DNA of 34,146 nucleotides from IMG/VR virus record IMGVR_UViG_3300042923_001782, positions 1-34,146 of that record. The stretch is one strand, 5' to 3'. Below are positions 29,504 through 34,146 of the stretch, piece by piece; the stretch's first letter is position 1; each line of letters opens with the position of its first letter. The translations under genes were made by a program, and so were the position numbers. The stretch comes from a virus. The notes beneath the pieces were generated by a model. It was not told the DNA's origin. It saw nothing but the letters and a program-made list of their open reading frames with translations, and did no database searches.

Positions 29504-32500
29504 ATGAGAAAATATAACATACTATCTGATTTAGTTATGGTTAGATCCATCCAGCCTGTAGTATATAAACAATACGACAATGGAGATAAACTGGAAGTGG
29601 AACTGTATGAAGATGGAGCTAAAATTAATTTATCCACTGAAATAGTTTTAGCTTTTTTTGAATTACCAGATGGAACGGTAGTTCAGAAAACATGCAGCAT
29701 TCAAAACGGAAATGCTATAGCAACCCTGGATAACAATATTCTCAGTCAAAGCGGAAATCTTAAGGTAGAATTTACGGTTTATAAAAACGGAAATGAAACG
29801 ACAACGAGAGCAATCTTCATCACTGTGGAAGAAAGTATTAATCGAAATGAAGCAATTACCACTACACCACAATGGGACATTGTACAGGAAGTAATGGAAT
29901 TAGAGCCTAGGATATCGACAGCAGAATTACAACGTCAAACTCAAGAATCACAAAGGCAGACTAATACAACTAATGCTATTAATCGGTTAGATACATCATT
30001 AAACAGTCTTAAACTTGAATACAAATCACCTGTAGCTAATTTCGCTGCACTAGCAACTACCTACCCTACGCCAACTGTAGGTTGGATTGCTCAAACATTG
30101 GATAATGGGAAGTTTTATCGTTTCAATGGTAGTGAATGGCTATTTCATTCAGAGATGAATAATAACATCTTAACTGATATTCAAAATAGATTATCAGATG
30201 CAAACCGACAATCACAAGTCCTAACACATGGAACACAGATCCTTAATGCCTCACAGAACAGTCCAGTAGACTTGGAGATTCAAGGACGTACTTTGACAAG
30301 TCTGGGTAATAGTAACCTTGAGGCGAATAAGAGCTATGTCCTCGCTGACAAACGTACAAAGATAAGAGCAGAAGGGCGAGAAGGAACGTTAATAAGCGGA
30401 GTGGCTAAATTTACGAAAAGTGCTAGTTTGATTACTAAGGCTGATTTTGTCGGGAAGGTATCGGGGAGTGTTGTTGAGAATCCTCATGTGGCTAAAGCTA
30501 AATCAGCAACGTCACTATTGAATCCTTCAGATACGTTTACGGAGAGCACACCTAGTGATTATCCAAAAATAGCATCATTAAATGGTACAGTGAATAATAA
30601 CTCGGCATCTCTTAATGGACAATACATGCTACATCTCTTCTCCTTCAACATCATAGAACAAATCGAACGCAAACTAGGACGTATTCCATCTGACACAGTA
30701 GCAGGAAAAGTCCAATGGATAAAGGATAATGTACAACGGTTGACTGCTAACTGGCATGGATGGGGGAGTTCGGTTGGTGGGAATGGTGCAACGGTGGCGG
30801 TGTGGAATAATACATCATGGGCAACGTGGAATAGTCATGCAAATGGAGTTGTTACAAAGATTGCCGTTTCAACTACCAATATGATTTATATTGATTCCAC
30901 AGGGTTTATGCACCTGTTAGCCCACACAACCAACCCATCAGACGGCACAACACCTTCCCAACTCAACACAGACTTTGTGGAATTGGAAATTGAGCTGAAG
31001 CCTACCGCAGTTCTAGACACCAGACCGATTATCACAAGGACTGCAACGTTTGATGGTAAAGTTAGTGGGAGTACTGTGGAGAATCCGAATATTGCTAAGA
31101 GAACAGCAACAGGTACTACGCAAACAACATTATCAATCCCGAACGTAACCAGTATGACGGAGTTCACACAATTAAACCATGAATCTGGGACATCGAAAAT
31201 TGACGGGATAACAGCAACCACTACTACTGGCATTAGTGGAGCTATTTCCCAACACCTATTCTCCTTCAACCTAATCGAAGAAGTGGAACGCAACATCGGA
31301 CGTATTCCCAAAGCGACAGTGGTGGATAAGGTTCAGTGGTTGAAAGATAATTTGGATAAGTTACAAGCGGATTGGTATGGTTTTGGGAGTAGTGTTGGTG
31401 GTAGTAAGGCTAGTTTAACACAATGGAGACCGTGGGTTAGTAGTTGGGAATCCGCTCCTAAAACTCATTCAAACAATACAGTATCAAGTTTATCTATTGA
31501 TGCAAAATATAGCACATCAACAATAGGTAATTTAATTGATACTACCGGAATGATACATTACCTAGCATACGCAGAACCATCAGACGGCGCAACCGCTTCA
31601 ACAATCAACACAGATTACATCGAGCTACAAATAACCCTTAAACAAGGCGCAACACTATATGACCCAGTCCTACCGTTATACGAAGTGGACGCTACAGACA
31701 ATGCGAAGATACTGGTAGATTGGAACGAAGCAGAGGTCATGAACCGTTATCCGAAAGTGCAAGGTGTTCAGCACTTACAAAATCTAGCAGTAATTGCCGA
31801 GGGTGAGAATTTATTACCTCCGTTTACGGAAGGTTGGTTATTGCATACAAGTGCGATTATTAAAAGCGCGTATTCAATGACAATACAGGGGGCAAATGGT
31901 TCAAACTTACTTAACACCTTTACGGTTGATGTTATACCTAATACTAATTATGTATTTTCAACAGTATTGGGGGTGGGTGCTCGTTCTCGAATTGACGGGA
32001 ATATGACGTCGACAATCGTTAGTGCTTCTGCAACAAATCCAAAAACGTTTAATTCTGGAACAAACACAAAAATCACCATTGTTCTTGATAAAACAGGTAC
32101 GGTAACTGATCCAGTATCATTTGATAACCCAATACTCACACCAGGCAACGTAGCCAAACCATTCGTACCAAGAAATCCATCGTACCTATTCGCACCTGTG
32201 AAGTTAGGTCAAATCGGCACAGTGAAAGATAGCCTATTCAAGCAAGATGGACAATGGCAACTGGTAGAGCGTGTGAAGAAAGATGTGGTGTTGGATGGAG
32301 GTTTGGGGTGGACGTATCACTCCGACTATGCGGGGTTTAAGCGTGTAAACGGTCCGACATTCTTAGATGCAATTGGTGATACTTATCCAAATTCGCAAAA
32401 ATATAATGGATTACTAATGCGTAGGATTGGGGCCATGTCTGATGGTGCTGACATAGCATATTTGGTTGCTAAAATGCTGACACTGACTATTTCTGACATA

Positions 32501-33220
32501 GACACAGGATTCGGTGAAACATATTCTCCATTAGCAACTGAATTATCTGCCTACTTCAACGGATGGCAAGCTAAGACTGTAGACGGAAATGGTAAACCTA
32601 CTTCATGGCGTTCCCTAGGTGATGGGACAGATGCACCTACTCAGACACTAGCTTATGTGAGTGTGAATAAGGCACCGAACTTCACACCGTATAAGTTAAG
32701 CTACGTTCTAGCAGCACCACAAACTCTAAACGTCAATCATCTAGTTGAGGGTGATATTGCGGTTAGTGGTCCAACACAGGTTGAAGTGATTAGTGGGGTT
32801 GTGGTGAGGGAGAAAGTAACTCCTGCGTTATATAGTGGTACTTATTTCATTAATGATATAAATCTAGGGTCAGCATACTTGAAAAATAAACCAGAAAAAA
32901 TATTAAACGTTTACGCGAATGGTCAAATAGAAAAGGGTTGGAGTTTGGTCGCTTCAAATGCCGTTGGTAAACAAAAAGCTACACTACCATCCGACAGATT
33001 CAACCCAACTGCAGAATACACAGTAACATATCTAGTCCTAGACCGTCATACCATGTCCAACAACGCATTAGAAGTGAAAGCGAGTTATGCTGGAAACTTT
33101 AAAGAGGTGCAGGATATGCAAGTCGAAAAGGTTAGCGATTTAGCTATCCAACAAAGCCTAGTAGCTAATCAAATGTATAGGGTGTTAGTAGCAGCGAAAG
33201 GAGCTGGATGGAATGTCTGA
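29504..33220 (+). CDS. Large baseplate/receptor-binding protein (BppU N-terminal domain)
   Basis: This protein of about 1238 aa begins with a BppU/DUF2479-type baseplate anchoring domain (LVMVRSIQPVVYKQYDNG ... VLAFFELPDGTVV ... AIFITVEESINRNEAITTTP) and a short coiled coil (about 140-170). A fibre region then has two homologous modules of about 200 aa (about 306-505 and 510-720), each with a FVGKVSGSVVENP-like start, LFSFNIIEQIERKLGRIP, KVQWIKDN and GWGSSVGG. Further beta-rich domains follow, one resembling a carbohydrate-binding module (about 765-880). It probably determines host-surface recognition. ATG 29504 is preferred over GTG 29498 behind AAGGTGAGG. It overlaps the next gene by 8 bases. 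Confidence 0.88.
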   Translation: MRKYNILSDLVMVRSIQPVVYKQYDNGDKLEVELYEDGAKINLSTEIVLAFFELPDGTVVQKTCSIQNGNAIATLDNNILSQSGNLKVEFTVYKNGNETTTRAIFITVEESINRNEAITTTPQWDIVQEVMELEPRISTAELQRQTQESQRQTNTTNAINRLDTSLNSLKLEYKSPVANFAALATTYPTPTVGWIAQTLDNGKFYRFNGSEWLFHSEMNNNILTDIQNRLSDANRQSQVLTHGTQILNASQNSPVDLEIQGRTLTSLGNSNLEANKSYVLADKRTKIRAEGREGTLISGVAKFTKSASLITKADFVGKVSGSVVENPHVAKAKSATSLLNPSDTFTESTPSDYPKIASLNGTVNNNSASLNGQYMLHLFSFNIIEQIERKLGRIPSDTVAGKVQWIKDNVQRLTANWHGWGSSVGGNGATVAVWNNTSWATWNSHANGVVTKIAVSTTNMIYIDSTGFMHLLAHTTNPSDGTTPSQLNTDFVELEIELKPTAVLDTRPIITRTATFDGKVSGSTVENPNIAKRTATGTTQTTLSIPNVTSMTEFTQLNHESGTSKIDGITATTTTGISGAISQHLFSFNLIEEVERNIGRIPKATVVDKVQWLKDNLDKLQADWYGFGSSVGGSKASLTQWRPWVSSWESAPKTHSNNTVSSLSIDAKYSTSTIGNLIDTTGMIHYLAYAEPSDGATASTINTDYIELQITLKQGATLYDPVLPLYEVDATDNAKILVDWNEAEVMNRYPKVQGVQHLQNLAVIAEGENLLPPFTEGWLLHTSAIIKSAYSMTIQGANGSNLLNTFTVDVIPNTNYVFSTVLGVGARSRIDGNMTSTIVSASATNPKTFNSGTNTKITIVLDKTGTVTDPVSFDNPILTPGNVAKPFVPRNPSYLFAPVKLGQIGTVKDSLFKQDGQWQLVERVKKDVVLDGGLGWTYHSDYAGFKRVNGPTFLDAIGDTYPNSQKYNGLLMRRIGAMSDGADIAYLVAKMLTLTISDIDTGFGETYSPLATELSAYFNGWQAKTVDGNGKPTSWRSLGDGTDAPTQTLAYVSVNKAPNFTPYKLSYVLAAPQTLNVNHLVEGDIAVSGPTQVEVISGVVVREKVTPALYSGTYFINDINLGSAYLKNKPEKILNVYANGQIEKGWSLVASNAVGKQKATLPSDRFNPTAEYTVTYLVLDRHTMSNNALEVKASYAGNFKEVQDMQVEKVSDLAIQQSLVANQMYRVLVAAKGAGWNV

Positions 33221-33485
33221 TACAGACTATCTCTTAGAACATTACCGCAAATTAGCAGGAGTGTCGGAAGAACAAATGCAAAAGGACATCGAGGAACAAC
33301 GGGCGAAAAACCCTGTTCCTCTTATTAGAACAGACCTAGAAAATATCGGAGAGGCCATGATCGTTACGTTTCAAAATGACAACCAACTTGGTGAACTAGT
33401 TATGAGCCTGTTTTTACAAGTTAATGATCTAGCAATGGTGGTTATGCAATTACAATCAGAAGTGGAGGAATTGAAAAATGCTTAA
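33213..33485 (+). CDS. Small tail-associated protein (90 aa)
   Basis: This 90-aa acidic helical protein (LLEHYRKLAGVSEEQMQ ... QLGELVMSLFLQVNDLAMVV) has no signal peptide. It overlaps the receptor-binding gene upstream and the CD1375-like gene downstream. Its place suggests a tail or tail-fibre chaperone role, unproven. Confidence 0.72.
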   Translation: MSDTDYLLEHYRKLAGVSEEQMQKDIEEQRAKNPVPLIRTDLENIGEAMIVTFQNDNQLGELVMSLFLQVNDLAMVVMQLQSEVEELKNA

Positions 33486-33582
33486 CTTATACCGTTATAT
33501 GGTGGATAACAATATGAAGAAATTAAACGAGGTTCCTCAGCCATACCAGCAAATGCTACGAGATGAAGGTTATACAGACTAA
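33478..33582 (+). CDS. CD1375/XkdX-like small protein (34 aa)
   Basis: ATG 33478 is preceded by GTGGAGGAA. The product MLNLYRYMVDNNMKKLNEV... ends QMLRDEGYTD and resembles the small XkdX/CD1375-type proteins found just before holin genes in Bacillus and Clostridium phages. It overlaps the previous stop by 8 bases. Confidence 0.68.
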   Translation: MLNLYRYMVDNNMKKLNEVPQPYQQMLRDEGYTD

Positions 33583-33607
33583 CGCCCAATAAGGAGGCGT
33601 ATTTTTT
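33582..33607 (+). terminator. Terminator after the CD1375-like gene
   Basis: ACGCC (33582-33586), 9-nt loop, GGCGT (33596-33600), then ATTTTTT. Confidence 0.65.
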
Positions 33608-33622
33608 ATGTGTTTTTTAGTT

Positions 33623-33655
33623 GGCCCCGAACCGATCGGGGCTAATTTTATTTTG
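33623..33655 (+). terminator. Strong terminator before the holin gene
   Basis: GGCCCCGA (33623-33630), loop ACCGA, TCGGGGCT (33636-33643), then AATTTTATTTT. The first and last bases form a G-U pair. It is the most GC-rich hairpin in the window and, with the one at 33582, would limit early holin expression. Confidence 0.85.
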
Positions 33656-33660
33656 AGAGC

Positions 33661-34146
33661 ATGGTGAAAATGATGGAACAATCACAAAAAATATGGGCAG
33701 CAGTGGCGGGAGCTCTTTTCACGCCTTTATTCGAAAATCTCTATGGTTCTAGCGAAACAGTTCGCGCAATAATGGCTGCCATAGCATTCTTTATTTTTAT
33801 GGATTGGATGAGTGGTACAAGAGCATCAAAAAAGGACAAAACCTACGCAAGTAAATACGGGATAGATGGTGTATTTCGCACTTTCTTTATTTTATTGTTA
33901 CCAGCTGGGGGGCACTTGCTTGATATGGCTTCTAGGCTTCCAGGCATATTCTTCGGACTGCTTTCTTTCGGGGTTCTCTATCACGTCATTCAATCAATGA
34001 CTGCTAATACTATTCGAGCGGGTTGGGTAGATTGGGTTCCAATAAATATTTTAGAAAAAATCATTCAATGGGTGGGTTCGGAAATTGATTCAAAGGTAAG
34101 TCGTGCTGAAAAAAGAAAGGGAGAAAGGGTGATAAATAATGAATAA
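33661..34146 (+). CDS. Phage holin (Holin_4/toxin-secretion holin type)
   Basis: This 161-aa membrane protein should form lethal pores and trigger lysis. Hydrophobic segments are at about 11-27, 34-52, 71-90 and 93-115. The pattern IMAAIAFFIFMDWMSGTRASKKDKTYASK and the following GVFRTFFILLLPAGG match this holin family, and the C-terminus is charged. Starts are ambiguous: ATG 33661, 33670 and 33673 give an M-V-K-M-M beginning that resembles dual-start holins. The expected endolysin would be beyond the window end. Confidence 0.9.
   Translation: MVKMMEQSQKIWAAVAGALFTPLFENLYGSSETVRAIMAAIAFFIFMDWMSGTRASKKDKTYASKYGIDGVFRTFFILLLPAGGHLLDMASRLPGIFFGLLSFGVLYHVIQSMTANTIRAGWVDWVPINILEKIIQWVGSEIDSKVSRAEKRKGERVINNE

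Noticed and set aside
30886-31311. Long minus-strand frame (141 aa) inside the receptor-binding gene
   Set aside because: Fully antisense to a clearly coding gene, with no ribosome site and hydrophobic shadow composition.
33608-33667. 19-codon frame over the terminator before the holin
   Set aside because: It is formed by the terminator sequence and has no ribosome site.
1-34146. CRISPR arrays, tRNA genes, insertion sequences
   Set aside because: Looked for spaced repeats, cloverleaf-like segments and transposase motifs; none seen.

Overview
The window is the left and central part of a temperate siphophage genome, most likely a prophage in a Bacillaceae host. Evidence: low G+C, strong AGGAGG-type ribosome binding sites with frequent GTG/TTG starts, and phage families typical of Bacillus relatives (DUF771, Rha/ORF6C, G39P-like loader, YopX, DUF5651, ArpU, BppU, CD1375). 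The MazF domain near 14.3-14.6 kb closely resembles my recollection of B. subtilis EndoA. No rRNA, tRNA, CRISPR array or insertion sequence was seen. Both ends look cut: no full-length lysogeny integrase lies on the left, and no endolysin follows the holin on the right.

Layout. (1) 1-2407, leftward lysogeny arm: an unrecognised 300-aa protein, a TerB-like/BRCT protein and the CI-type repressor. (2) 2410-2580, control region: a consensus rightward promoter (TTGACA-N17-TATAAT) and four 15-bp operator-like sites. (3) 2585-4938, immediate-early genes: Cro-like regulator, DUF771 protein, Rha/ORF6C antirepressor-like protein and very small ORFs. (4) 5068-7379, replication: initiator with embedded 11-bp iterons, G39P-like loader, DnaB helicase. 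(5) 7369-12115, a dense run of small accessory genes: YopX, ABA-sandwich, zinc ribbons, DUF5651, P-loop protein. (6) 12176-13536: ArpU late regulator, terminators, direct repeats and a minimal tyrosine recombinase. (7) 13758-14656: a self-contained moron encoding a membrane-anchored MazF. (8) 14680-20617, packaging and head: HNH nuclease, candidate cos site, TerS, TerL, portal, prohead protease and HK97-fold capsid. (9) 20668-33582, connectors and tail: gp6-like, head closure, gp10-like, tail terminator, tail tube, G/GT chaperones with a -1 frameshift, tape measure, distal tail, baseplate and receptor-binding proteins. (10) 33661-34146: holin.

The gene order is that of a cos-type HK97-like siphovirus. 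The repressor would hold the rightward promoter off; induction would start Cro, the antirepressor and the replication genes, and ArpU would then switch on the late block. The least ordinary parts are the promoter- and terminator-bounded TM-coiled coil-MazF gene, the BRCT gene framed by a duplicated repressor 3' end with terminator, the iteron array inside the initiator gene, and the textbook A AAA AAC slippery site in the tail chaperone gene.
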